Assembly: GCA_017940445.1 (NCBI GenBank) | Contig: JAGAYQ010000176.1 | Span: 1-17,430 of the forward strand | Source of the DNA: Pyramidobacter sp. | Lineage (GTDB): Bacteria > Synergistota > Synergistia > Synergistales > Dethiosulfovibrionaceae | Length of the DNA stretch: 17,430 bases | Direction: 5' to 3' | Part shown: positions 7,980 through 15,251 of the stretch, in pieces | Position numbering within the stretch: position 1 is the stretch's first letter | Layout: each line of letters opens with the position of its first letter | The notes under the pieces: model-generated | What the model was told of the DNA's origin: nothing | The model's database searches: none | What the model saw: the letters and a program-made list of their open reading frames with translations, nothing else | Translations under genes and position numbers: made by a program

Positions 7980-9395
7980 ATGAGCAAGAATTCGTTTGCG
8001 GACCTTTATCCGTCCGCGTGGAAAGGCACAGCAGACCGCAGCGCAGTCATGGCGTTTGCGAAGGACTACCGGGAATTTGTCAGCCGCTGCAAAACGGAAC
8101 GGGAGACGGCTGCCGAGACGGTGCGCGCCGCCAGAGAAGCGGGCTTTCGCGACCTTGACGAGCTGTGCGCGGCTGGTGCGGCGCTGAAGGCAGGCGATAA
8201 GGTTTATGTGATGCGTCAGAATAAAGCGGCCGCGTTCTTCGTCATTGGCGAGCGTCCGCTGACGGACGGGCTGCGCCTGATCTGCTCCCATGCCGACGCC
8301 CCGCGCCTCGACCTGCGTCCCAATCCGCTGTACGAGAAAGACGGCATGGCGCTGATGAAGACGCATTATTACGGCGGTATCAAAAAATACCAGTGGACGG
8401 CCGTCCCTCTGGCGCTCCACGGCGTTGCCGTGAAAAAAGGCGGCGAGCGTGTCAGCGTCGTCATCGGTGAGGACGCGAACGATCCTGTGCTCTACATCAG
8501 CGATCTTCCTGCGCACCTGGCGGCCGACCAGTATAAGAAGAAGCTGGCCGACGGCATTGCCGGCGAAGAGCTGAACCTGATCGTTGGCTCGATCCCGCTC
8601 GACGGGGATAAGGCCGAGGGCGTGAAAGCGGCGATCCTGGGGCTGCTGAAAGAGAAATACTGCATCGACGAAAAGGACTTTGCCAGCGCAGAGTTCGAGA
8701 TCGTGCCTGCCGGCGGCGCCCGCGACGCGGGGCTCGACGCTTCGCTGATCGCGAGCTACGCGCATGATGACCGTATCTGCGTCTATCCGGCGTTCCGCTC
8801 GCTGCTGGAGACGGAGCGCCCCGCCTTCACCTCGGGCGTGCTGTTTGTCGACAAGGAAGAAGTCGGCAGTCAGGGAAATTCGGGCATGAACTCGCACCTG
8901 ATGGAGAACATCGTCTCGCGGCTTGTTCGTCTGAGCGGCGGCGACCTGTTCGACCGCGACGCAGCGCTTGAAAACAGCGTGCTGCTTTCTGCCGACGTGT
9001 GCGTGGGGTACGATCCTAATTTCCCCTCAGCGTTCGAGCCGAACAACACCGCCCGGCTCGGCAGCGGCCCCGTGCTGATGAAATACGCCGGCGCCCGCGG
9101 CAAATCGGGAGCGAACGACGCCAGCGCGGAGCTGATGGCCTTTGTCCGCGACATCTTTGATGAAGCAGGCGTGAGCTGGCAGATCGGCGGCATGGGGCGC
9201 ATCGACCTCGGCGGCGGCGGAACGATCGCTCCGTTTGCGGCCAAGTACGGGATGCAGGTGCTCGACTGCGGAGTGGCGCTGCTTTCGATGCACGCGCCCT
9301 GCGAGCTTGCCAGCAAGGCCGACATTTACGAAACGTACCGCGGCTATAAAGCGTTTTTGAACAGCGCGGCCGAGATGAAAAAATATCTTGGCTGA
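7980..9395 (+). CDS. M18-family zinc aminopeptidase
   Basis: A 471-residue cytoplasmic metallopeptidase that removes N-terminal residues (often acidic or hydrophobic in this family) from peptides. Zinc-site and catalytic motifs in order are SHADAPRLDLRP (His104, Asp106), YAHDDRIC (His262-Asp263-Asp264), DKEEVGSQGNSG with the catalytic Glu293/Glu294 pair, and LLSMHAPCE (His438). The length fits bacterial M18 enzymes, which form dodecameric shells. No signal peptide is visible. The ATG is set by GGAGGG (7968-7973), 6 nt upstream. It follows a terminated gene and is itself closed by a hairpin, so it is a short unit. It fits a peptide- and amino-acid-fermenting lifestyle together with the histidine lyase and amino-acid importers nearby. 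Confidence 0.93.
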   Translation: MSKNSFADLYPSAWKGTADRSAVMAFAKDYREFVSRCKTERETAAETVRAAREAGFRDLDELCAAGAALKAGDKVYVMRQNKAAAFFVIGERPLTDGLRLICSHADAPRLDLRPNPLYEKDGMALMKTHYYGGIKKYQWTAVPLALHGVAVKKGGERVSVVIGEDANDPVLYISDLPAHLAADQYKKKLADGIAGEELNLIVGSIPLDGDKAEGVKAAILGLLKEKYCIDEKDFASAEFEIVPAGGARDAGLDASLIASYAHDDRICVYPAFRSLLETERPAFTSGVLFVDKEEVGSQGNSGMNSHLMENIVSRLVRLSGGDLFDRDAALENSVLLSADVCVGYDPNFPSAFEPNNTARLGSGPVLMKYAGARGKSGANDASAELMAFVRDIFDEAGVSWQIGGMGRIDLGGGGTIAPFAAKYGMQVLDCGVALLSMHAPCELASKADIYETYRGYKAFLNSAAEMKKYLG

Positions 9396-9408
9396 GCACA
9401 AAAAATCG

Positions 9409-9449
9409 AAGAGGACTTCGCATTGCGGAGCCCTCTTTATTTATTTTAG
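9409..9449 (+). terminator. Terminator after the aminopeptidase gene
   Basis: The arms 9409-9421 and 9425-9437 pair over 13 positions with one mismatch and one G-T wobble, around a 3-nt loop (ATT). The right arm runs into a T-rich stretch up to 9449. It lies just after the stop codon. Confidence 0.8.
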
Positions 9450-9468
9450 GCTGTAAATATGGTATGAT
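9440..9468 (+). promoter_or_regulatory. Extended -10 promoter for the kinase/regulator pair
   Basis: TATGAT (9463-9468) is preceded by TG plus one base (9460-9462), the extended -10 form. The -35 region (TTTATT, 9440-9445, 17-bp spacing) is weak, as is common with extended -10 promoters. Transcription would start around 9475, right on a possible upstream GTG, which argues for the later kinase start at 9526. Confidence 0.5.
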
Positions 9469-9525
9469 AAGCGCGTGTCAGAAGAACAAATGCGGCCTTG
9501 GGCGGAAGGGGAGGCGCGACAGACT

Positions 9526-11493
9526 GTGAAAAAAAGCTGTTTTCTGATCGCTGCGATCGTTGCGGCCGCTGTTGCGTTTACGGCGCCGGCTGCCGACAAA
9601 AGAGGGCAGTACGTTGGCATCGGTGCGGGAAGAACTGTGACCGTGCGCTGTCTCGATCACCTTGCGCCGTACCTCTTCACTGCGCCCGACGGCCGCCTAG
9701 ATGGTGTGTACGTTGAACTGCTGGAAGCGATCGCGAGGGGCTCGCAGCTGCGGTTTCTTGTTGAGCGTCCCGGCGGGAGCGGCGATACGCCTCCAGATCT
9801 GGTCATCGGTTCGACATTCCCTGTCGAATCCGGACAGGACCTTTACGGCTATCTGCCGGTGCGCAACTTTGACCCCGACGATCCGCGCATGGCCCGTTCC
9901 GTGACGCGGATGCTCGACAGCGTCGTCGAGGATCAGCAGGATGCGCTGTGCTTTGCATTTCCGTTCCTCTGGGAGTCATCGTCGCTGTTCATTCCGCAGG
10001 GACAGCCCGACCGGCTTGAGGAACTGCGCGGCAAGCGCATCTGCGTTGTCCAGGATGCGCCTGAGGAGCGCTTTCTGCGCAAGATGGGCTTTGACGAGGA
10101 GATCTTCCGCACGGCGAGCGTGTCGGAAGGGATGCGGACGCTCAGCCTGCGCATCTGCGACGCTTTCGTGTGCGAGACGTTCCAGGGCGCGTATGAGATG
10201 AGCAAAGTGCGCCGGTACCGCTACACCATCCGGCAGCGCTCGCTGCCGCTCCAGTCGTATGACCGGGCCATCGTCGTGCTGCGGGGCAATATGGAACTTG
10301 CCGTCAAGATCGGACACGCGCTGCGCGAGATCAAGCAGAGCGGACGCTACACGCAGATCCTCGATCACTGGCTGAACGACGCCGAAGAGTACGTCTTTTC
10401 GCCGCAGTTCATCATGCGGGCGGCCTGCGCTGCCGTGCTCCTGATCGTCATCATGATCGCCTGGAACCACGCGCTGGCCCGCAAGATCCGCGTCACGATC
10501 GGCGAACGGGAGCGCATCTTCGACTTCTTGCGCGAAGGCATCCTCGCCGTCGACGCACACGGACGCATCACGATGCTCAACAGCATGGCGCGCCAGCTTC
10601 TCGACCTTTCGAACGACGCCTTCGGCACCAATGCCGACGACCTGATCCCCGGGCTCGACATCGCGGCGGTGATCCGCACCGGACAGCCCGTGTACGATGC
10701 CGAGCAGAACCTGCGCGGCGCTCTGCTGTCGTGCAGCAAGGCGCCCGTTGTCGTCGATCAGCGCGTCCTCGGCGCCGTCGTCACCCTTCGCGACCTCAGC
10801 GAGGTGCAGGCGATGGCCGAGGAGATGACGGGCGTGAAGATGTACGTCGAGTCGCTTCGCATCCACAATCACGAATTCATGAACACGCTTCAGGCAATTT
10901 CCGGACTCGTCCAGCTTGGCCAGTACGACCGTGCTGTGGAGTTCATCGCGGCTGAGACCGGTTCGTCACAGACGGCTCAGACGTTCATGACCGAGAGGAT
11001 CAAGAACGCTGCCGTGTGCGGCATCGTCATGGGCAAGGCCGGACTGTGCCGCGAACAGCATATCAAATTCGAACTCGATCCTGAGAGCTTCTGCGCCGAT
11101 CACAGTGCCGAGATCGCCGACCGGTCGCTCGTCATCATCGTCGGCAATCTGCTCCAGAATGCCATCGAGGCGATGATGGAAAAGGGCGTGACGCAGGGGG
11201 CCCTGATCACGCTGGCGATGTTCGACGAGTCGGGACGGATCTTCATCCTCGTGCGCGACAACGCCGGCACGATGAACGCCGAAACGGCGGAACACATTTT
11301 CGACAAGGGGTTCAGCACCAAAGGACGCCCTTCCGGCTACGGCCTTTACAGTGTCAGTTCCATCGTCGATTCGCTTGGAGGCGACATCGACGTCGATTTT
11401 GTGCCGGGCGAATTCACGGAGTTCACCGTGACGATCCCCATCCCGGCCAGAAAAGAAAAAGAGGAGGCTCCGTCTCATGCCAGAACCGATTGA
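9526..11493 (+). CDS. Sensor histidine kinase: periplasmic SBP-like sensor + PAS + CitA/DcuS-type kinase
   Basis: A 655-residue inner-membrane kinase that should phosphorylate the regulator encoded directly after it. Residues 1-23 are a signal sequence (KKSCFLIAAIVAAAVAFTAP). Residues about 35-290 are a periplasmic domain of the family-3 solute-binding type (DGVYVELLEAIA, LEELRGKRICVVQDAPEE, ILDHWL). One membrane span follows at about 297-318, then a PAS domain at about 328-425. The H-box RIHNHEFMNTLQAI has phospho-acceptor His449. The ATPase domain has N-box Asn545 (NLLQNAIEAM), a G1 box beginning Asp578 (DNAGTM, altered), and a G2 box SGYGLYS around Gly606. GTG at 9526 is chosen because it opens a good signal peptide, has AGGGGAGG 11 nt upstream, and suits the promoter; the frame is open back to GTG 9475. 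It overlaps the regulator gene by 17 bp. Confidence 0.9.
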   Translation: MKKSCFLIAAIVAAAVAFTAPAADKRGQYVGIGAGRTVTVRCLDHLAPYLFTAPDGRLDGVYVELLEAIARGSQLRFLVERPGGSGDTPPDLVIGSTFPVESGQDLYGYLPVRNFDPDDPRMARSVTRMLDSVVEDQQDALCFAFPFLWESSSLFIPQGQPDRLEELRGKRICVVQDAPEERFLRKMGFDEEIFRTASVSEGMRTLSLRICDAFVCETFQGAYEMSKVRRYRYTIRQRSLPLQSYDRAIVVLRGNMELAVKIGHALREIKQSGRYTQILDHWLNDAEEYVFSPQFIMRAACAAVLLIVIMIAWNHALARKIRVTIGERERIFDFLREGILAVDAHGRITMLNSMARQLLDLSNDAFGTNADDLIPGLDIAAVIRTGQPVYDAEQNLRGALLSCSKAPVVVDQRVLGAVVTLRDLSEVQAMAEEMTGVKMYVESLRIHNHEFMNTLQAISGLVQLGQYDRAVEFIAAETGSSQTAQTFMTERIKNAAVCGIVMGKAGLCREQHIKFELDPESFCADHSAEIADRSLVIIVGNLLQNAIEAMMEKGVTQGALITLAMFDESGRIFILVRDNAGTMNAETAEHIFDKGFSTKGRPSGYGLYSVSSIVDSLGGDIDVDFVPGEFTEFTVTIPIPARKEKEEAPSHARTD

Positions 11494-12166
11494 CGTGCTC
11501 ATCGTGGAAGACGACCCGATGGTCGCCGCAGTGCACCGGCAGTTCATCGCCGAGATCCCCGGTTTCGTAGTCGCCGGTGTCGTTTCGAGCGGACGCGATG
11601 CGCTCGAGTTTCTGGAGAAGCATCAGGTGCGGCTCGTCATTCTCGATATCTTCCTCCCCGGTATGGACGGCGTCGCGACGCTGCAAAAGATCCGCGAGAC
11701 GAACAGCACTGTCGGCGTGATCGTCGTGTCGGCTTCGCGCGACACGAACACGGTGAATGCCGTGCTCAAAGCAGGTGCGTTCGATTACATCATCAAGCCG
11801 TTTGTGTTCGAGCGTATCCAGACATCGCTGCGCGCTTTTGAGCAGCTTGAGACAAGGCTGAACAAGGGAGCGGCCCAGATCGACCAGCAGGAGCTGGACC
11901 AGCTGCTCCAGAAGCAGCAGAACGAACTGACGTCTGACGAGAACCTGCCCAAGGGGCTCAACCCGCAGATGCTCGAACAGGTGATCGCGCTCCTGGAGGC
12001 GTCTCCCGCGCCGATGTCGGCGATCGAGACAGCTCAGCTGCTGAACGTCTCGCGCATCACCGCGCGGCGCTATCTTGAATTCCTTGTCTCTCAGCGAAAA
12101 GCGGCTCTTGAGCTGGAATATCAGAAAGTCGGCCGCCCGACCAACCGCTACCATCTTGTGCGGTGA
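11477..12166 (+). CDS. Response regulator, CitB/DcuR type
   Basis: A 229-residue cytoplasmic transcription regulator. The receiver domain (about 5-125) has the acidic pair Glu11-Asp12-Asp13, phospho-acceptor Asp57 (VILDIFLPGMDG), Ser85 and Lys107 (IIKPF). A Gln-rich linker (about 135-160) leads to a C-terminal helix-turn-helix at about 178-228, with MSAIETAQLLNVSRITARRY and the ending GRPTNRYHL typical of CitB/DcuR regulators. AGGAGG lies about 9 nt upstream of the ATG, within the kinase gene, so the two are translated together. Members of this family usually control uptake and use of di- or tricarboxylates, and the next operon downstream is a TRAP organic-acid transporter, the obvious candidate target. 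A strong terminator follows the gene. Confidence 0.93.
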   Translation: MPEPIDVLIVEDDPMVAAVHRQFIAEIPGFVVAGVVSSGRDALEFLEKHQVRLVILDIFLPGMDGVATLQKIRETNSTVGVIVVSASRDTNTVNAVLKAGAFDYIIKPFVFERIQTSLRAFEQLETRLNKGAAQIDQQELDQLLQKQQNELTSDENLPKGLNPQMLEQVIALLEASPAPMSAIETAQLLNVSRITARRYLEFLVSQRKAALELEYQKVGRPTNRYHLVR

Positions 12167-12202
12167 CCTCATTTTCTTTTGTTGTGCTCCCCTGTAATAA
12201 AA

Positions 12203-12244
12203 ATTGCCCGCTTCCGATTGTTTCGGAGGCGGGCAATAATTTTT
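12203..12244 (+). terminator. Terminator after the response regulator gene
   Basis: ATTGCCCGCTTCCGA (12203-12217) pairs with 12223-12237 over 15 positions with one G-T wobble and a 5-nt loop. A T-run (12240-12244) follows and A residues precede the stem. It separates the kinase/regulator transcript from the TRAP operon. Confidence 0.9.
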
Positions 12245-12345
12245 ATGCAATGTCCCCGTATTTTTAGAATTAGAGATATAAGTCAGTTCATTCTCGAAAC
12301 TGATGTCAACTTTAGACGGCTAAGAAAAATTTTAAGAACAGAACC

Positions 12346-12374
12346 TTGAAAAATATCGAACGCGAACTTAAAAT
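12346..12374 (+). promoter_or_regulatory. Putative promoter of the TRAP-ilvD operon
   Basis: TTGAAA (12346-12351) and TAAAAT (12369-12374) are separated by exactly 17 bp, about 75 nt upstream of dctP. A GAACGCG heptamer lies in the spacer (12358-12364) and again just past the -10 box (12380-12386). A small hairpin CCGGC/GCCGG (12416-12430) precedes the ribosome site AAGGAGG (12433-12439). Confidence 0.5.
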
Positions 12375-12386
12375 CCTGAGAACGCG
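12358..12386 (+). repeat. GAACGCG direct repeats in the dctP promoter (putative regulator site)
   Basis: Two identical GAACGCG copies at 12358-12364 and 12380-12386 are 22 bp apart, about two helical turns, one inside the promoter spacer and one near the start point. Direct repeats with this phasing are compatible with a response-regulator dimer. The assignment to the neighbouring regulator is inference. Confidence 0.35.
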
Positions 12387-12448
12387 CAAATTTCAGCGCG
12401 GCAATAAAAATTTTTCCGGCACGGAGCCGGAGAAGGAGGAAAAAGGAA

Positions 12449-13423
12449 ATGAAGTCGAAGTTTCGCAGTTTTGTTGTTGCTCTTGCAATGGTGAGCCTGT
12501 CGATTACCGGCGCCGCGTATGCGCGCGCGCTTCGCCTGGCCCACGTCGTCAACGAGCAAGATTCGTTCCATGTCGCGGCTTTGAAGCTCAAAGAAGTCGT
12601 CGAAGCAGAAAGCAACGGTGAACTCAGCATTACCATTTTCCCGAACGCGAAGCTCGGCGATGAGCGCACGCTTCTGGAGAACATCCGCATGGGCGTGGTG
12701 GACCTGGCCATCGTTACCGGCGGTCCGATCATCAACTTCATGCCGGAATTCGGCGTCTTTGATCTGCCCTTCCTGTTCCGTGACGAGGAACACGCCTATA
12801 AGGTCCTTGACGGCAAGGTGGGACAGGATATGCTGGCCCGGATGGACAAAGCCGGCTGGGTGGGGCTTGCCTATGGTGAGCGCGGCTTCCGTGATCTGAC
12901 GAACAGCAAGCGCGAGGTGGCCCGCCCTGATGACATGAAGGGCCTCAAGATCCGTCTGATGGAGAACCCCGTGTATGTTGAGACGTTCCGCGCGCTGGGC
13001 GCCAATGCCGTGCCGATGGCCTGGACCGAGACGCTGACGGCGCTTCAGCAGGGCACGATCGACGGACAGGAAAACCCGCTCAACGTCATCGTCGCGTTCA
13101 AGCTCTACGACAGCCAGAAGTTCCTCACGCTGACGCACCACACCTATTCGCCCAACGTCATCATGATGAGCAAGCGCTGCTGGAATTCGCTCAAGCCCGA
13201 GCAGCAGGCGCTTGTGAAGAAGGCCGCGCTGGCCGGTGCGCAGGCGAACCGCGATATCGACAATCAGAAGGCAGCCGAGTGGCTCGAGTTCCTCAAGGCT
13301 CAGGGCATGACTGTCACGCAGTCAGACGGCGAGGCCTTCCGCGAGGCGGTCAAGCCGATCTACGACAAGTATGCGGCTCAGTTCGGAGCAGACCTGGTCA
13401 AGGCGATCCAGGAGACCAAATAA
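12449..13423 (+). CDS. dctP: TRAP transporter substrate-binding protein (DctP family)
   Basis: A 324-residue periplasmic protein that captures an organic acid and hands it to the TRAP membrane subunits. A signal peptide covers residues 1-26 (ending AAYARA). Family motifs include the opening LRLAHV, PNAKLGDERTLLENIRMG, and GLKIRLMENPVYVETFRALG with the carboxylate-binding Arg169. Then come ALQQGTIDGQENPL with Asn209, and the late segment YSPNVIMMSK. The Arg-Asn pair indicates a carboxylate ligand, but the pocket cannot be read closely enough to name it. The ribosome site AAGGAGG is 9 nt before the ATG. It is the first gene of a TRAP-dehydratase operon behind a two-component system. The symbol reflects family only. 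Confidence 0.94.
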   Translation: MKSKFRSFVVALAMVSLSITGAAYARALRLAHVVNEQDSFHVAALKLKEVVEAESNGELSITIFPNAKLGDERTLLENIRMGVVDLAIVTGGPIINFMPEFGVFDLPFLFRDEEHAYKVLDGKVGQDMLARMDKAGWVGLAYGERGFRDLTNSKREVARPDDMKGLKIRLMENPVYVETFRALGANAVPMAWTETLTALQQGTIDGQENPLNVIVAFKLYDSQKFLTLTHHTYSPNVIMMSKRCWNSLKPEQQALVKKAALAGAQANRDIDNQKAAEWLEFLKAQGMTVTQSDGEAFREAVKPIYDKYAAQFGADLVKAIQETK

Positions 13424-13432
13424 GTTTGTCTC

Positions 13433-13951
13433 ATGGCTGAAGAAAATATGAAACACTGCGGAGACAAGGGGCGGTATTCGCCTCTTGTCTCTTTCAGCAG
13501 GGGCGTCAATTCGCTGTGCGAAGTGGTCCTGTTCGTGCTGATGCTGGCGATGATCGCGACGACGACGGCGCAGGTGCTGTGCCGTATGTTTACGCAGGCA
13601 TTGACATGGTCTGAGGAGCTGACGCGGTTCCTGCTGGTGACGGTGTCGCTGATAGGGGCGGCTGTTGCCTTCTATCGCGGCAGCCATATCGCCGTGACGT
13701 TTCTGGTGGAAAAACTGCCGGGCGTGCTGCGTACGGCGCTGTTTCTGGTGATGCAGGCGGCCGGCGTCGGCTTTTTCGCTATCCTGGCCCGGTACGGCTG
13801 GGTGCTGATGGAACAGGAAGCCTCGCAGATGACTCCGGCGCTCGGCTTGTCGATGAAGCTGCTTTACGGGCAGTTCCCTGTTTTTTCTGCGGTCGTCGTC
13901 CTGCATCTGCTTGCGGGGATCGAGCTCTTTCTGAGAGGAGGCCGGGATTAG
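13433..13951 (+). CDS. dctQ: TRAP transporter small permease (DctQ family)
   Basis: A 172-residue membrane subunit of the TRAP transporter. Four hydrophobic segments are visible at roughly residues 25-50, 60-80, 95-118 and 138-160. Family features are the early ALTWSEELTRFLL, the following GAAVAFYRGSHIAV, and VFSAVVVLHLLAGIE near the end. It starts 9 bp after the dctP stop codon with no good ribosome site, so translation may be coupled to dctP; ATG at 13448 is an alternative start. It forms the membrane complex with the large subunit encoded next. Confidence 0.92.
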   Translation: MAEENMKHCGDKGRYSPLVSFSRGVNSLCEVVLFVLMLAMIATTTAQVLCRMFTQALTWSEELTRFLLVTVSLIGAAVAFYRGSHIAVTFLVEKLPGVLRTALFLVMQAAGVGFFAILARYGWVLMEQEASQMTPALGLSMKLLYGQFPVFSAVVVLHLLAGIELFLRGGRD

Positions 13952-13952
13952 C

Positions 13953-15233
13953 ATGGGCCTTTTGCTTGGATTGTCGTTTTTGATCCTTGTTTTTCTGGGG
14001 ATGCCGATCGGCCTGTCCATTGGCGTGTCGAGCCTGGTCTTTTTATTTGCGGCCGATCTGCCGTTTGAGATGCTGCCGCAGATGATGTTCACCGGCAGCA
14101 GTTCATTCGTGCTCGTAGCCGTGCCGTATTTCATCCTTGCCGGCGATATCCTTGCCAAGGGCGGTATCTCCGAGCGCATCGTCGCGTTCGCCGAGAGCTC
14201 GGTCGGACGCCTGCGCGGCGGTCTGTCGATCGTCTCGGTCATCGCCTCGATGTTCATCGCGGCTGTGTCCGGTTCCGGCGCGGCGACGACGGCGGCGGTC
14301 GGTTCGGCTTTGCTGCCGCAGCTTGAGAAAAAAGGGTACGATATCGACTTCTCGGCTGCTCTGATCGCTGCCGCGGGCACGATCGGCGTGGTCATCCCGC
14401 CCAGCGTGCCGATGGTGCTGTTTGCCACGATCGCCGGCGAATCGGTCGCCAAGCTGTTCATGGCTGGCTTTGTGCCCGGCATCATCATGGGCGGCGCTCT
14501 GATCGTCATCGCCCTGCGCGTAGCCCACAAGCGCGGCTATCCTGCTGCTGATCCCGTGGACAAGACGGAAAAGCGCCGCCGCCTGGTCAGTGCCCTGTGG
14601 GGTCTGCTGACGCCGCTCATCATCCTCGGCGGCATCTTCTCAGGGCTCTTCACGCCGTCTGAGGCCGCGGCCATTGCCGTGGATTATTCGCTGATCGTGG
14701 CGTTTGTGATCTATCGTTCGCTGACGTGGAAAAAGTTTTATCAGCTCGTCGTCGGCGCGGGCGTCACCTCGGCGCTGATCATGTTCATCATCGCCACGTC
14801 CACGCTGTTCGGCTGGGAGCTGGCGTTCTGCCAGGCGCCCGAGCAGGTCGCGGAAGTGATGCTGCGCGCAGCCGGCGGCCGTCCGGCGATGATCTACCTG
14901 ATGATCATGGTGATCATCCTGATTGCCGGCATGTTTATGGAGACGTCATCAGCTCTTATCGTGCTGACGCCCATCTTCATTCCCACGATCATGAACATCG
15001 GCGGCAACATGGTTCACTTCGGCCTGCTCGTGACCATCGGTCTGGCTATCGGCATGGCGACGCCGCCCGTGGCGATCGACCTCTACGTCGCCAGCGCCAT
15101 CACCGGTCTGCCCATGGAGCGGCTGACGAAGCCGATCATCCCGATGGTCCTCGTGCTTGCGGCGGTGCTCCTTGTGCTCACGTACGTGCCGTCGCTGACG
15201 ACCTTCCTGCCCGCGCTTATGGGCATGAAATAA
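13953..15233 (+). CDS. dctM: TRAP transporter large permease (DctM family)
   Basis: A 426-residue polytopic protein that carries the solute across the inner membrane, driven by an ion (usually Na+) gradient. Hydrophobic segments run through its whole length. Typical DctM wording includes FLGMPIGLSIGVSSLVF, the AAVSGSGAATTAAVGSALLP block around residues 105-125, the IGVVIPPSVPMVLFA block, and GLAIGMATPPVAIDLYVAS near residues 363-382. It begins one base after the dctQ stop codon, with AGGAGG inside the end of dctQ. It is followed 18 bp later by the dehydratase gene. Confidence 0.95.
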   Translation: MGLLLGLSFLILVFLGMPIGLSIGVSSLVFLFAADLPFEMLPQMMFTGSSSFVLVAVPYFILAGDILAKGGISERIVAFAESSVGRLRGGLSIVSVIASMFIAAVSGSGAATTAAVGSALLPQLEKKGYDIDFSAALIAAAGTIGVVIPPSVPMVLFATIAGESVAKLFMAGFVPGIIMGGALIVIALRVAHKRGYPAADPVDKTEKRRRLVSALWGLLTPLIILGGIFSGLFTPSEAAAIAVDYSLIVAFVIYRSLTWKKFYQLVVGAGVTSALIMFIIATSTLFGWELAFCQAPEQVAEVMLRAAGGRPAMIYLMIMVIILIAGMFMETSSALIVLTPIFIPTIMNIGGNMVHFGLLVTIGLAIGMATPPVAIDLYVASAITGLPMERLTKPIIPMVLVLAAVLLVLTYVPSLTTFLPALMGMK

Positions 15234-15251
15234 TCATAAGGAGATGTTACG

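Noticed and set aside
9475..9525. Upstream GTG start that would lengthen the kinase by 17 residues
   Set aside because: It would put charged residues before the signal peptide, has no ribosome site, and falls on the predicted transcript start. GTG 9526 has AGGGGAGG upstream.
9976..10872. 298-codon antisense frame within the kinase gene
   Set aside because: There are no recognisable domains. It is the mirror of a well-supported kinase and lacks a start signal.
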